Part shown: piece by piece, positions 17,052 to 26,212 of the stretch
Numbering within the stretch: the first letter of the stretch is position 1
Layout of the letters: every line of letters begins with the position of its first letter
Assembly: GCF_014838715.1 (NCBI RefSeq)
Contig: NZ_CP061947.1
Location: 1,054,001 to 1,118,000, forward strand
Reading direction: 5' to 3'
Origin: Algoriphagus sp. Y33
Lineage (GTDB): Bacteria > Bacteroidota > Bacteroidia > Cytophagales > Cyclobacteriaceae
DNA: 64,000 nt
Position numbers and translations under genes: made by a program
The notes under the pieces: model-generated
Database searches by the model: none
What the model saw: only the letters and a program-made list of their open reading frames with translations
Told to the model about the DNA's origin: nothing

Positions 17052-18158
17052 ATGGGTCAGCCTATTTTGTTTGTCATCAACTCGCTACGTTTGGGTGGTG
17101 CGGAGAAAATATGCATTGAATTGGCCAATGCATTTGTGGAAAGAGGGATTGCCGTTGATCTTATGGTATTGGAATTGCGCGAGGCAGTATTGCAAGAAAG
17201 GCTGAATCCAAAAGTCAGACTGATCAATCTGGAAATAAACCATGCACGTCAATCTTTTTTCTCTATTAAAAATATTTTGGTCAAAAGTAACTACGGGGAA
17301 GTTTTGGTTTTTACGTTTCAACTGAGTGTAGTCCTTGTACTCATTCGTAAATTATATGGGCTTAAATTTCGAATTACTGCCAGAGCTATCAATAATTTAT
17401 CAGAGAAGTTTAGACGTGAAACATCGCTTTGGCACAAGTACGTAGGCCAATTTTTAATCAGGAAATTTTACTTCGATGTAGATACTATTATAGCGCAATC
17501 CTCTGGAATGCAGAAAGAACTGGAAGATTTACGTGGAACTGGCCGAACTACTATTAAGACCATTTTTAATTTTCATCAGCTACGGTCTTTGAATGAGTTA
17601 TTTGTTGATGGAAAAGGAGTTGGTCAGGAAGGACAGTGTAATTTACTTTTTGTTGGCAAACTAAAACCTCAGAAGAATGTTGGTTTCCTATTGGAAGTAG
17701 CTCATGAATTAAAAAAAGCTGGGCAGTATTTTCATTTTACTATAGTAGGAGATGGTCCTGAGATGAAATCATTACTTGAACTTAGGGGGAAATATGCGTT
17801 GGAGAAAGAAGTCACCTTTGCAGGAATGCAAAAGAATGTTTCTCAGTTTTACGCCAAAGCTTCTGTAATGCTGTTGGGCTCATGGTATGAGGGCTTCCCT
17901 AATGTAATCCTGGAAGCAATGGAATATGGTATTCCAGCAGTATGTGTCAACTGCCCAAGTGGCCCGGAAGATATAATTATAAATGGTGAAAACGGAAAAT
18001 TAGTTGAAGGCCATCACGTCCGTACATTTTCCGAGGAAGTTATTCAAGTGCTACATACGAAATGGGATAGAGATGTAATTAGAAATAGCCTAAAGCGGTT
18101 TTCTAAAGATGCTGCTGTTCAGAAATACGTCGATCTGTTGGTAAAAAGCGATTGTTAA
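17052..18158 (+). CDS. Family 4 glycosyltransferase
   Basis: A 368-residue GT-B enzyme of the GT4 type. The N-terminus ILFVINSLRLGGAEKICIEL is the classic GGAE glycine loop. The donor half shows LLFVGKLKPQKNVGFLLEV, FTIVGDGPEMKSL and the acid motif YEGFPNVILEAMEYGIPAV at about residue 278. It resembles PglA/PglH and WbnH-like N-acetylgalactosamine transferases in general pattern, but the sugar cannot be assigned. The gene sits two bases after wzz and one base before the polymerase gene, so it belongs to the same transcription unit. Confidence 0.88.
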   Translation: MGQPILFVINSLRLGGAEKICIELANAFVERGIAVDLMVLELREAVLQERLNPKVRLINLEINHARQSFFSIKNILVKSNYGEVLVFTFQLSVVLVLIRKLYGLKFRITARAINNLSEKFRRETSLWHKYVGQFLIRKFYFDVDTIIAQSSGMQKELEDLRGTGRTTIKTIFNFHQLRSLNELFVDGKGVGQEGQCNLLFVGKLKPQKNVGFLLEVAHELKKAGQYFHFTIVGDGPEMKSLLELRGKYALEKEVTFAGMQKNVSQFYAKASVMLLGSWYEGFPNVILEAMEYGIPAVCVNCPSGPEDIIINGENGKLVEGHHVRTFSEEVIQVLHTKWDRDVIRNSLKRFSKDAAVQKYVDLLVKSDC

Positions 18159-18159
18159 A

Positions 18160-19419
18160 GTGCTGTTAAGGATAAAAATAAGGACTGTAATTGATTTTCT
18201 TTTGGTGGGGTATTTGGTTACACTGATTTTCCTATATCCGTATGGATTACCGCTGATAGGTAAAAATAACCTGAGAGTTTCAGATCTAATGGCCTTGCCG
18301 CTGATTTTTCTATGTTTGGTAGTTTTAGCTGAAAGGAAGCGCATTAAGGATTATGCCGTTTTAAATTCATTTGTACTTGCATTTATAATTTTTGAGTTAG
18401 CCTATCCTGTTTTAGGGTTATTGTCAGGGTATGAGGGGCTTGGAGCGATATCAAATTCCTTACGCATGGCTTTGATTTGGTTGCCGTTTTTTCTTTACAT
18501 CCATGTATCAGAGGTGGAGAAAGTAGAGCGTTTGGATGGTTTGGTAAATAGTCTTTTGAAAATCAGTATAGTAATTAACCTTACTTATGGTTTGATGCAA
18601 ATAGCAAGCAGGTTAAAGATGATTCCCGGTTCTTTTCTGATCACCAATTATATGACACCTTTCGCTGTGGATGATCACTTTCGCGTGACCGATGGGATAC
18701 GTGCTTCGGGATTTTTCGTGAATACCACAGGTTTGTCAGTATTTGCTATTCTTGCCATGACTTATTTTTTGGCAAGATTTATAGGTAAACAAAAAAGTTG
18801 GGATGCTCTGTTTATCTTAATCAGTTTCATTACTGTAGTTATCACCACATCTAGAGCTGCTGTTTTGACGGCTTGTCTTACCTTGTTTTTAGGTTGGATT
18901 TTTTTCGGGAAACGTCAAAAAGCCCTTACCGCTTTGGTCTTTCTAAGTTTTGCCATATTCACCCTCGTACTTATAGATCACTACATAGGCATGGATGTTT
19001 TGTTCGGACGGTTTTTTCGATTGCTCGAAGGAGGAGCTTCTGACAAATCATTTTCGGCAAGATCAGAACGCATTTGGCCCAAAGTATTTCAGAAACTTGA
19101 GCCTTATGAATACGGCACACTTGTAAATGCAGTTAGTAAGGTTGGATTAGTTGATTCAGGTTACTTAACTTATTACGCACAGGGAAAATGGCCATTCGTT
19201 GTAGTGCTGGCACTACTGCTGGTAGGAAGTTTTGTCAAGTCGATAAATTTATTTTTTAATAAGGATAACTGGGGTCTTTTTTTGGTGATGGGGACCGTGG
19301 TATATCTGGGGTTAACGATGGTTGTTTTAAATCCTATCAGATCACCTTTTGCCATATTTTTTCTCTTATTCGGTTTGTGGTTATCTGAATCCTATGCAAT
19401 TAGAAATGCCAAAAATTAA
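18160..19419 (+). CDS. Wzy-like O-antigen/polysaccharide polymerase (first copy)
   Basis: A 419-residue polytopic membrane protein with about ten to twelve hydrophobic segments. Between the late segments is a hydrophilic periplasmic stretch around SARSERIWPKVFQKLEPYEY. Such a loop, preceded by a helix pair with ITTSRAAVLTA, is the usual signature of O-antigen polymerase/ligase (Wzy/WaaL) proteins. The start is GTG 18160, one base after the preceding stop. Sequence identity in this family is low, so polymerase and ligase cannot be told apart from sequence alone. Position next to a Wzz favours polymerase. Confidence 0.75.
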   Translation: MLLRIKIRTVIDFLLVGYLVTLIFLYPYGLPLIGKNNLRVSDLMALPLIFLCLVVLAERKRIKDYAVLNSFVLAFIIFELAYPVLGLLSGYEGLGAISNSLRMALIWLPFFLYIHVSEVEKVERLDGLVNSLLKISIVINLTYGLMQIASRLKMIPGSFLITNYMTPFAVDDHFRVTDGIRASGFFVNTTGLSVFAILAMTYFLARFIGKQKSWDALFILISFITVVITTSRAAVLTACLTLFLGWIFFGKRQKALTALVFLSFAIFTLVLIDHYIGMDVLFGRFFRLLEGGASDKSFSARSERIWPKVFQKLEPYEYGTLVNAVSKVGLVDSGYLTYYAQGKWPFVVVLALLLVGSFVKSINLFFNKDNWGLFLVMGTVVYLGLTMVVLNPIRSPFAIFFLLFGLWLSESYAIRNAKN

Positions 19420-20500
19420 AATTCTGTATATAGTATCTACTCTTGAACGAAAGGGGCCGACAAATCAGCTCTTTTACCTTATCAAGTATCTAGATACCAG
19501 TCAGTATGAAGTAATGGTCCTGACTCTTTCCAAAGAACCTGGGAATTCAATGATCCGGCAATTTACTTCAAATGGAATAGCTGTTTTGTCATTGAATTTC
19601 GGAAGGGTGAAAGGGATATTTTACAATAGAAGAGCGATTGATAAAGTTGTAAAAAATTATAATCCTGATATAATTCAGGCTATGGGACTTCGGTCAGATG
19701 GGTATCTTACCGAATATACGGACAAGGCAAAGTGCATCACCACATCGAGAAATTTCCCGGTGATTGATTACCCCAAAAAATATGGGAAAATCAAAGGAAC
19801 CTTGATGGCAAGGCAACACTTGGAATATTTCAGGAAACTCTCAGTAGTGTCTTGCTCACGGGCAATTTCAAATCAACTGATTTCGGTTGGAGTAGAATCT
19901 CATGTAATTCAAAATGGAATTGATTTGGATTTGTTCAAGCCAGCCTCAAATAAAGCGCAGAAGAGGGCTAAGATGAGTCTGCCTTCTTCAAGTCGGATTT
20001 TTGTAGTAGTAGGAAGTCTTATTGAAAGAAAGAATGTAAAGCTGATAATCGATGCTTTTTCAGTTGTGGATAAGGAGGATATTTTGCTGATTGTAATAGG
20101 GGATGGACCTGAAATTGGGAATTTAAAAAATGCAGCGGGGAATAAGAATATTAGATTTGTCGGAGATATCCCAAATGTTATTGACTATTTGCAGAGTTCG
20201 GATGTAATGATTTCAGCATCCTTGGCTGAGGGATTGCCCAATGCTGTACTTGAGGGTCTGGCTTGCGGGCTTTCCGTAATTTTGTCAGCAATAGAACCAC
20301 ATAAGGAAATCATTGAGGGGTCTGCATTTGAGCAAGGACTATTCCATACTCAGGAGCAATTAAGTAATATGATTAACCAATATGCAAGTTTGGACTTCCA
20401 ATTAATAGATCCCACTGAAGGCCCTTTACTCATTAGAGAAAAGTTTAGTGCCGAAAAAATGTCAAAGAATTATCAGGAATTTTACATTCAGAATTTATGA
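19394..20500 (+). CDS. Family 4 glycosyltransferase
   Basis: GT-B enzyme of about 368 residues. ATG 19394 is chosen (ATG 19406 also fits, starting MPKIKILYIVSTLERKG). An upstream in-frame ATG at 19349 would overlap the polymerase gene by 71 bases and add a non-conserved leader. Motifs: TLERKGPTNQLFYLIKYLD in the acceptor domain, FVVVGSLIERKNVKLII and LIVIGDGPEIGNL in the donor domain, and AEGLPNAVLEGLACGLSVI as the acid motif. The stop overlaps the next start by 4 bases. Sugar specificity unknown. Confidence 0.87.
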   Translation: MQLEMPKIKILYIVSTLERKGPTNQLFYLIKYLDTSQYEVMVLTLSKEPGNSMIRQFTSNGIAVLSLNFGRVKGIFYNRRAIDKVVKNYNPDIIQAMGLRSDGYLTEYTDKAKCITTSRNFPVIDYPKKYGKIKGTLMARQHLEYFRKLSVVSCSRAISNQLISVGVESHVIQNGIDLDLFKPASNKAQKRAKMSLPSSSRIFVVVGSLIERKNVKLIIDAFSVVDKEDILLIVIGDGPEIGNLKNAAGNKNIRFVGDIPNVIDYLQSSDVMISASLAEGLPNAVLEGLACGLSVILSAIEPHKEIIEGSAFEQGLFHTQEQLSNMINQYASLDFQLIDPTEGPLLIREKFSAEKMSKNYQEFYIQNL

Positions 20501-21774
20501 GTACTCAATTTAGTTCTTGGGAAAGGTTGCTGGCCAAATCTCTCAGTGCTTTTCCACAAGCTAAAAAGACATTAAAAAAAGTCTACCAACAGATTAATTA
20601 TAGGATCTATAAAAAGAACTACCAGTACGGATCAGACTACCGTGTAGAAGAAATACAGGAAGGTAAGGGAGAGACTTTTTTCGGTTATTATGATAAATCG
20701 CCTGAATCGAATGACGGAAAATTCATTCTTTACCACTATTCTAAATATTCCACAAAAAAAAAACCGTCACCGTTACATCAAATTGAAGTAAGATTATGGA
20801 ATATTTCGGAAGGTTTGTGCGTTTTTAAAAGGAAAATTAGAAGTTACAACTGGCAGCAGGGGGCAAGGCTTCAATGGCTTGGTAGCACTAAATTCATCTT
20901 CAATGACTATAAAAGCGAAATTGGGTATCATGCTGTAGTAGTAGACTTCTCTACCGGGAGTTTCATGGAATACATCCTGTCAATGCCTGTTTATGATTGC
21001 ACAGAGGAATATGCACTGAGTCTTGATTTTAGTAAACTTCATCAATTAAGACCTGACTATGGATATAGAAACCATACAGAGGCTGCAGAAACTCTAAAAT
21101 TTAATGAAGAAGGAGTTTTCCGGGTTGATTTAGAAACAAGTAAACAGAATTGCATAGTAAATATTGAAGATTTAAGTAAAGACGAGTTTACTAGTGCTTC
21201 TTTTGATGTGAAATCAGTTCCTTTGCAAGAGCAAAAGATTAATCACATCATGATTTCGCCTGATGGGTCACAATTCGTGTTTCTTCACAGGCTTTATATC
21301 AACGGTAGACGATTTGATCGTTTGTTTGTAGCGAATCAGTATGGGGATGACGTAAGATTATTGGCGGATGATCAAATGGTTAGTCATTATAGTTGGATAG
21401 ACAATGAGCAATTGATTGTATATATGAGAGTCATAGGTCAGGGAGACTGTTATTATATAGTCGATGTCGGTAGTGGCGAAGTATTTCCGTTAAGGGAGAC
21501 TATCCAAGGGTTTGGTGATGGTCACCCAAGTGTTTTTGACCAACTGATGGTCACGGATACCTACCCAAATAAGAGTAGAATGAAAGAATTGTTTTTATAT
21601 GATTTGGAGAAAGATAAATTGGTAAGATTAGGTGAGTTTTTTGAAAGTTTAGAATTCTCTGAGGAGACACGCTGCGATCTGCATCCAAGATTTTCCAATG
21701 ACGGAAGAAAAGTATACTTCGATTCTGTCCACAGTGGGACAAGAAAATTACATTGGATAAATCTCTATGGATAA
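20497..21774 (+). CDS. Beta-propeller protein of unknown function in polysaccharide cluster
   Basis: A 425-residue protein that is not a recognisable glycosyltransferase. After a basic N-terminal helix (AKKTLKKVYQQINYRIYKK) it reads as repeated four-stranded blades of the TolB/oligogalacturonate-lyase-like propeller: FFGYYDKSPESNDGKFILY, INHIMISPDGSQFVFLHR, HYSWIDNEQLIVYMR, CDLHPRFSNDGRKVYFDS. No signal peptide is seen, so it should be cytoplasmic. The gene is coupled to its neighbours on both sides (4- and 8-base overlaps), hence part of the glycan operon. It might bind or modify a sugar intermediate, or act as a scaffold. I cannot assign a reaction. Confidence 0.7.
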   Translation: MSTQFSSWERLLAKSLSAFPQAKKTLKKVYQQINYRIYKKNYQYGSDYRVEEIQEGKGETFFGYYDKSPESNDGKFILYHYSKYSTKKKPSPLHQIEVRLWNISEGLCVFKRKIRSYNWQQGARLQWLGSTKFIFNDYKSEIGYHAVVVDFSTGSFMEYILSMPVYDCTEEYALSLDFSKLHQLRPDYGYRNHTEAAETLKFNEEGVFRVDLETSKQNCIVNIEDLSKDEFTSASFDVKSVPLQEQKINHIMISPDGSQFVFLHRLYINGRRFDRLFVANQYGDDVRLLADDQMVSHYSWIDNEQLIVYMRVIGQGDCYYIVDVGSGEVFPLRETIQGFGDGHPSVFDQLMVTDTYPNKSRMKELFLYDLEKDKLVRLGEFFESLEFSEETRCDLHPRFSNDGRKVYFDSVHSGTRKLHWINLYG

Positions 21775-22576
21775 ATTTTCATGCCTTATGTCTTTTTATA
21801 AAAAAGACAATTCGGATTACTTAGAACAGGCATTTTATAGCCTTCAAGGGCAAACTTTGCCTGCGGATGAGATTATATTGATTCAAGATGGGCAAGTAGG
21901 AGCTGATTTAGAAAATATTGTCAAGAAGTGGAGCCAGCGACTACCCATCAGATTATTTGTTAATCGGGAAAATATTGGCTTGGGAATGAGCCTGAAAAAA
22001 GGGTTAGAATTATGTTCTTATGAGTTTGTGGCGAGAATGGATTCAGATGATATCTGTCATCCGGAACGATTTGAGCACCAATATAATTTCCTCAAATCTC
22101 ATCCCGAAATAGCTGTTGTCGGAAGCTGGATAGCGGAATTCTCGGAGACCATAGAGAAAATTTCAAACTACAGAAAGCTGCCCTCAGATTCAGAAGAACT
22201 TTTTTTCTTTGCGAAGAAAAGATGCCCCCTGAATCATCCCACAGTAATGTATAGAAAGTCAGACATCAATAAAGTAGGAAGCTATTTCAATTTTAGATTC
22301 CAACAGGATTACCATCTTTGGGGTAGACTGCTGAATTCCGGATTTAGGATAGCTAATATCCCAAAATCACTCGTTTATATGAGAGTTGATGAGCGTTTGT
22401 TTAACCGTAGAGGAGGGATCAGGTACTTTCAGATAGAAACCCAAGTCCAAAAAACTTTTTTGGACATAGGGTTCATCAACAAACTTGAATTTATTAGAAA
22501 TTACATAATTAGGGGATGTATTAGGCTTATACCTAATTCTTTGCGTAAGAATTTCTATGAAACATTTTTGCGGTAG
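21767..22576 (+). CDS. Family 2 glycosyltransferase
   Basis: A 269-residue GT-A enzyme: SCLMSFYKKDNSDYLEQAFY at the start, IILIQDGQVG, the metal-binding ARMDSDDICHPERFEHQY and CPLNHPTVMYRKSD. This last block (NHPTVMYRKS) is typical of WaaE/WsaE-like and rhamnosyl- or galactosyl-type GT2 enzymes, but the donor is not assignable. It is the last plus-strand gene of region 1 and ends one base before the end of the convergent pectate-lyase gene, with no obvious terminator between them. Confidence 0.88.
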   Translation: MDKFSCLMSFYKKDNSDYLEQAFYSLQGQTLPADEIILIQDGQVGADLENIVKKWSQRLPIRLFVNRENIGLGMSLKKGLELCSYEFVARMDSDDICHPERFEHQYNFLKSHPEIAVVGSWIAEFSETIEKISNYRKLPSDSEELFFFAKKRCPLNHPTVMYRKSDINKVGSYFNFRFQQDYHLWGRLLNSGFRIANIPKSLVYMRVDERLFNRRGGIRYFQIETQVQKTFLDIGFINKLEFIRNYIIRGCIRLIPNSLRKNFYETFLR

Positions 22577-22577
22577 A

Positions 22578-23963
22578 TCAAGGGGTTCCTTTCAGGATTT
22601 TAAATAATCTGTCCAATAAAGTAGCGGGTTCATTTTTAGGATTAAGCAATTCTTCAAGATATAATTCCAGGTGTGAATAGTGGGTATTAGCGGCAATATT
22701 TTTTGAATCGGCAGGGTCAGATGGGTCTAGACCATTACTGAGTTCCCAGCTGTCCGGAATGCCGTCTAAATCAGAATCTTTAGGATTTGGGATGCTTTCT
22801 AATGTTGGCCATCCTCCTACATCTTCTTGACTATCTATCATTCCATTGTCACCGTAAGTTGCCGTGCCCATTTCTATTTCTTTGACAATCCTTTGATCAA
22901 TCAAATCTCTTCTATAACTAGCTCCTGCCTTTTTCAAAACTTTTTCAAAAGCATCTTGGGGTGTGTCTTGTGATATTTCGGAAAGAGGGAATGGTTTACC
23001 CATTCTTGCTTTAGCGACCTCATTGCCTCTCACAGGTCCTTTCCAATTGCCTCCATGCCAGTTGTCTTGAGAGCCGGAGGGATCCCCATAGATAAAATTG
23101 CCATTGATGTAGAATTTTCCTTGAGGTTCCATAATTCTAAGCATTCTATACTTTTGATCTTCTTGAGTGGCAGGTCCATACTTATAGTAGTTATTTATCA
23201 GATTATGATTGCCCCCTTCTCCGCCATAGGACGAATAATTCACCCAATTATACAGCACGTTGTTGCGAAAGTCAACAAGTTCTTCATCCGGTTTTTTGTG
23301 ATACCTGGATCCATTGAACCGGGGAAGTCTGGCATAAAGATGGGCCATTAGGTTATGATGAAATGAAGCTTTCTTACCACCCCATAGACCTCCATAGCCG
23401 TGAGCTCTTCCTGTAGCATGATAGGAATGATGTAGACCTTCAGATATAATTGACCATTGCAAAGTGAAGTTTTCGTTGTCATAGAAAGACGCTACTTCAT
23501 CATTCCCCCAGCTAAATGAACAATGATCAATAATCAAGTTTTTCCTTTTTACTCCTGTGATAGCATCAAGCTCCTTTTTGGCTTTATCTCCAACTCTAAC
23601 TCTGATATAGCGGATGATTAAATTATCTGCATCTAATACCAGGGGATAGTTTTGAATTGTGATCCCATCGCCGGGAGCAGAATGGCCTGCAATAGTAAGA
23701 TTTCCATTCTTAATGGTCAATCTACTCTGAAGTTCAATATTACCCGAAACCTGAAAGACAATTGTCCGTTTGCCTGAAGAATTCACAGCTTCTCTTAAAC
23801 TGCCCGGACCGCTATCATTTAGATTGTCAACTATTAAAACTTTTCCCCCTCTTCCTCCGGAAGTATATCTGCCAAAGCCTTCGGCAGTAGGAAAAGCCAA
23901 TTGCTGGGCATAGGCAGAAAGGAAAAACAGTTGGAAGAGAAATAGATATACCACTGATTTCAT
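22578..23963 (-). CDS. Secreted pectate-lyase-like polysaccharide lyase (PL1-type)
   Basis: About 461 residues when started at the ATG reading from 23963. The longer in-frame start at 23987 lies inside a perfect inverted repeat and only adds a hydrophilic stub. The N-terminus MKSVVYLFLFQLFFLSAYA is a signal peptide. The mature part is a right-handed beta-helix of the pectate lyase type: AFPTAEGFGRYTSGGRGGKV, LNDSGPGSLREAV, IIDHCSFSWGNDEVAS and HHNLMAHLYARLPRF. A C-terminal calcium-binding repeat follows (DSDLDGIPDSWELSNGLDP). Such enzymes cleave uronate-containing polysaccharides by beta-elimination. Lying between two polysaccharide operons, it may trim or release the organism's own uronic-acid polymer. 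Foraging on pectin is the alternative. It is the only clear minus-strand gene. Confidence 0.86.
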   Translation of the reverse strand: MKSVVYLFLFQLFFLSAYAQQLAFPTAEGFGRYTSGGRGGKVLIVDNLNDSGPGSLREAVNSSGKRTIVFQVSGNIELQSRLTIKNGNLTIAGHSAPGDGITIQNYPLVLDADNLIIRYIRVRVGDKAKKELDAITGVKRKNLIIDHCSFSWGNDEVASFYDNENFTLQWSIISEGLHHSYHATGRAHGYGGLWGGKKASFHHNLMAHLYARLPRFNGSRYHKKPDEELVDFRNNVLYNWVNYSSYGGEGGNHNLINNYYKYGPATQEDQKYRMLRIMEPQGKFYINGNFIYGDPSGSQDNWHGGNWKGPVRGNEVAKARMGKPFPLSEISQDTPQDAFEKVLKKAGASYRRDLIDQRIVKEIEMGTATYGDNGMIDSQEDVGGWPTLESIPNPKDSDLDGIPDSWELSNGLDPSDPADSKNIAANTHYSHLELYLEELLNPKNEPATLLDRLFKILKGTP

Positions 23964-23981
23964 TATAGAAGGGTTAATGAT

Positions 23982-24021
23982 GATCATAAATTATTAAATC
24001 CTTAATTTATAATTTATGATC
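23982..24021. promoter_or_regulatory. Perfect 13-bp-arm inverted repeat upstream of the lyase gene
   Basis: Arms at 23982-23994 (GATCATAAATTAT) and 24009-24021 (ATAATTTATGATC) are exact reverse complements, separated by 14 bases. The element begins 18 bases before the lyase start codon, between divergent lyase and wzi genes. It could be an operator for a dimeric regulator or a stem in the lyase mRNA leader. It is not followed by a T tract in either direction, so a terminator is unlikely. Confidence 0.6.
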
Positions 24022-24227
24022 GGTTTTAAGTTAAAAATTGACTCACTTTGTGTGGATTTATCCATTACAATAAAAATTATTCAAAAATCCCGCCGCATTA
24101 GTGCTGCTTCGGGAAATTCAAAATAAGAATATCTGTCGTTCTCTGTAACAAAGTAGCCAGCTATAAGAACCTTAGGATTTACAAAACTTTAACAGGAAGA
24201 AGGATAGGGGAATACCCCATTTAGCGA

Positions 24228-25949
24228 ATGAGAACATCTGTCATTTTAAAGCCACATCTGCCCATATCAAAGAGGCTTATTCTTTTAGTTCTATTTATGT
24301 GGCTGAGTTCAATGGGTTTTTCGCAAAATCTAAATACAGCTACCCCCGTACTTGAGGAATATCTCCGAAGAGAACAAGTAAAGGGGGCTTTTAATCCTGA
24401 TTATTCATTTCAAATAAGACCGATTAGTATAGATGGTAGAGACTCTACGTCATCCTCCAGAGCTGTTTTATCTTTTTTGGCAGGAAAGAATCCATCCAAT
24501 CCTAACGTGCGATTCAATATTCTGCCTGTAATTTCCAGCTCTGAATTTAATAGTAAAAGACCTTATGGTTGGGGCAATAAGGGCATGATTCCCAATGTGG
24601 GTGCTCAGACTTATTTAAGCACTGGGTTTTATGCCAGATTTCATTTTCTGGAAATACAGTTCCAACCAGAGTACGTATATGCTCAAAATAAATCCTTTCA
24701 AGGTTTTTCGGAAAATTTTCCTGCTAGAGTTATTCAATCCAGATTCTTTTTTTGGAATAACGCAGACACCCCGGAGAGATTTGGAGATGATGCATATTCT
24801 AGATTTTGGTGGGGGCAATCACGTTTCAATCTGATAGCAGGTCCAATAAATTTTGGGGTTTCTACCCAGAACATTTGGTGGGGACAGGGACAGTTCAATT
24901 CATTGGTTTTTAGTGATAATGCAGAGGGTTTTCCACATTTGTATTTGAGTACCAGGCGACCGATTAAAACAATTGTGGGGAATTTTGAAGCACAGATTAT
25001 CATGGGAACGCTGGAGAATAGTGGTTTGGAACCCACCCAAAATGAGTTTTTGAATGGGAGATATTTTGAACCCTTTGACGGTGACTGGAGATACCTCAAT
25101 GGAATGACAGTTACTTACAATCCTAAATTCTTACAGGGTTTGTTTCTTGGTTTTAGCCGAACATTTCAGCAATACAATAAATACCGCGTAAAGGATTTTG
25201 GCGGCTACTTTCCAATATTTGAAGGATTTCAAAAAGAGAAATTTTTAACAAATGGCAATTCTATAGAGTATGATAGTAATGGTCAAGATCAACAGGTAGT
25301 CTTATCATTACGCTATCTGGCTACAAAGGCCAACTTTGAAATATATGCCGAATATGGGAGAAGAGATCATGCATTAAATTGGCGTGATTTTATTCTGAAC
25401 CCTGAACACGCCAGGGCATATTTGTTTGGTTTTCAGAAGCTTTTCAATACGTTTAGGGGAAATGATTTTATTCAGGTAAGAGGAGAAATGACTCATCAGT
25501 CAGAATCAGTCAATCGCTATATCAGATACCTTGGGCTATCTGGAAATCAGTCGTGGCATACGCATGGAAAGGCCCGGGGATTTGTAAACTATGGCCAGAC
25601 GCTAGGAGTGGGAAGTGGGGTAGGATCCAATGTGCAAACTCTAGAAATTTCAAAGGTTTCTGGATTTGATAAACGGGGGATTGTCCTTGAGCGCTTGGCA
25701 AATAATCAAGACTTCTTCTATCGGGCATTTGGACAGAATTCAGAGAAAAAGCCTTGGATCGATTACAGTATAGGGCTATTGTGGGATCAGCAATGGAATA
25801 ATTTCATACTAAGCGGCAAAGCCCAATTCATCAAAAGCTATAATTACCAGTGGCAAAGCGCTGAGGATAGCTCCCCCGAATTTCCCAAAGGATACAACCC
25901 TTTTGCATTCTATGGAACTGTAAATCTGATCTATCAAATCGGTAGGTAA
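24228..25949 (+). CDS. Wzi-like capsule assembly outer-membrane protein
   Basis: A 573-residue protein with a signal peptide (KRLILLVLFMWLSSMGFSQ) and the features of the capsule assembly Wzi family. Many amphipathic beta strands are rich in aromatic residues, for example YSRFWWGQSRFNLIAGPINF, NIWWGQGQFNSLVF and FIQVRGEMTHQSES. In Escherichia coli Wzi is an 18-stranded outer-membrane lectin that holds group 1 capsule at the surface. Here it would attach the polymer made by the following genes. It is divergent from the lyase gene and followed by a 263-base leader before the UDP-sugar dehydrogenase, so it may have its own transcript. Confidence 0.85.
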   Translation: MRTSVILKPHLPISKRLILLVLFMWLSSMGFSQNLNTATPVLEEYLRREQVKGAFNPDYSFQIRPISIDGRDSTSSSRAVLSFLAGKNPSNPNVRFNILPVISSSEFNSKRPYGWGNKGMIPNVGAQTYLSTGFYARFHFLEIQFQPEYVYAQNKSFQGFSENFPARVIQSRFFFWNNADTPERFGDDAYSRFWWGQSRFNLIAGPINFGVSTQNIWWGQGQFNSLVFSDNAEGFPHLYLSTRRPIKTIVGNFEAQIIMGTLENSGLEPTQNEFLNGRYFEPFDGDWRYLNGMTVTYNPKFLQGLFLGFSRTFQQYNKYRVKDFGGYFPIFEGFQKEKFLTNGNSIEYDSNGQDQQVVLSLRYLATKANFEIYAEYGRRDHALNWRDFILNPEHARAYLFGFQKLFNTFRGNDFIQVRGEMTHQSESVNRYIRYLGLSGNQSWHTHGKARGFVNYGQTLGVGSGVGSNVQTLEISKVSGFDKRGIVLERLANNQDFFYRAFGQNSEKKPWIDYSIGLLWDQQWNNFILSGKAQFIKSYNYQWQSAEDSSPEFPKGYNPFAFYGTVNLIYQIGR

Positions 25950-25987
25950 CAAACAACACCTTCAATTTTAATTCTCTCAAATTCTGT

Positions 25988-25995
25988 TAGTTTTG
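25988..25995 (+). promoter_or_regulatory. Possible -7 box (TAGTTTTG) before the UDP-sugar dehydrogenase
   Basis: The octamer fits the Bacteroidota TAnnTTTG -7 consensus and is followed by GCAC. No TTG -33 element is evident at the right distance, so support is weak. If used, transcription would begin near 26002, just before the first leader hairpin. Confidence 0.3.
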
Positions 25996-26005
25996 CACAG
26001 TATTG

Positions 26006-26130
26006 ACTGAGTACTATTGTTACTCAGTTTAAGGTGGTGTTATTCATCTGTCACCCAATTATTGCCCTGCGAAAAAAGGGAATTTAAAAGAACAGGTTGC
26101 TAGATTACAGATTTATGTCGCATCTGTAAT
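26006..26130 (+). promoter_or_regulatory. Leader with two perfect inverted repeats
   Basis: Hairpin 1 has arms 26006-26013 (ACTGAGTA) and 26021-26028 (TACTCAGT) with a 7-base loop. Hairpin 2 has arms 26104-26112 (ATTACAGAT) and 26122-26130 (ATCTGTAAT) with a 9-base loop. Both lie in the 263-base gap ahead of the UDP-HexNAc dehydrogenase, the first gene of the long capsule operon. Neither has a downstream T run. They may be RNA stems controlling elongation or operators; nothing identifies a known riboswitch. Confidence 0.5.
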
Positions 26131-26212
26131 TGAAAGGGCGAAGCTGAAAATTCATTAGAAATAGAGGTCAAAAATTATCTTTTTGAGGGATTATCCTACG
26201 AAAGCAAACCAT

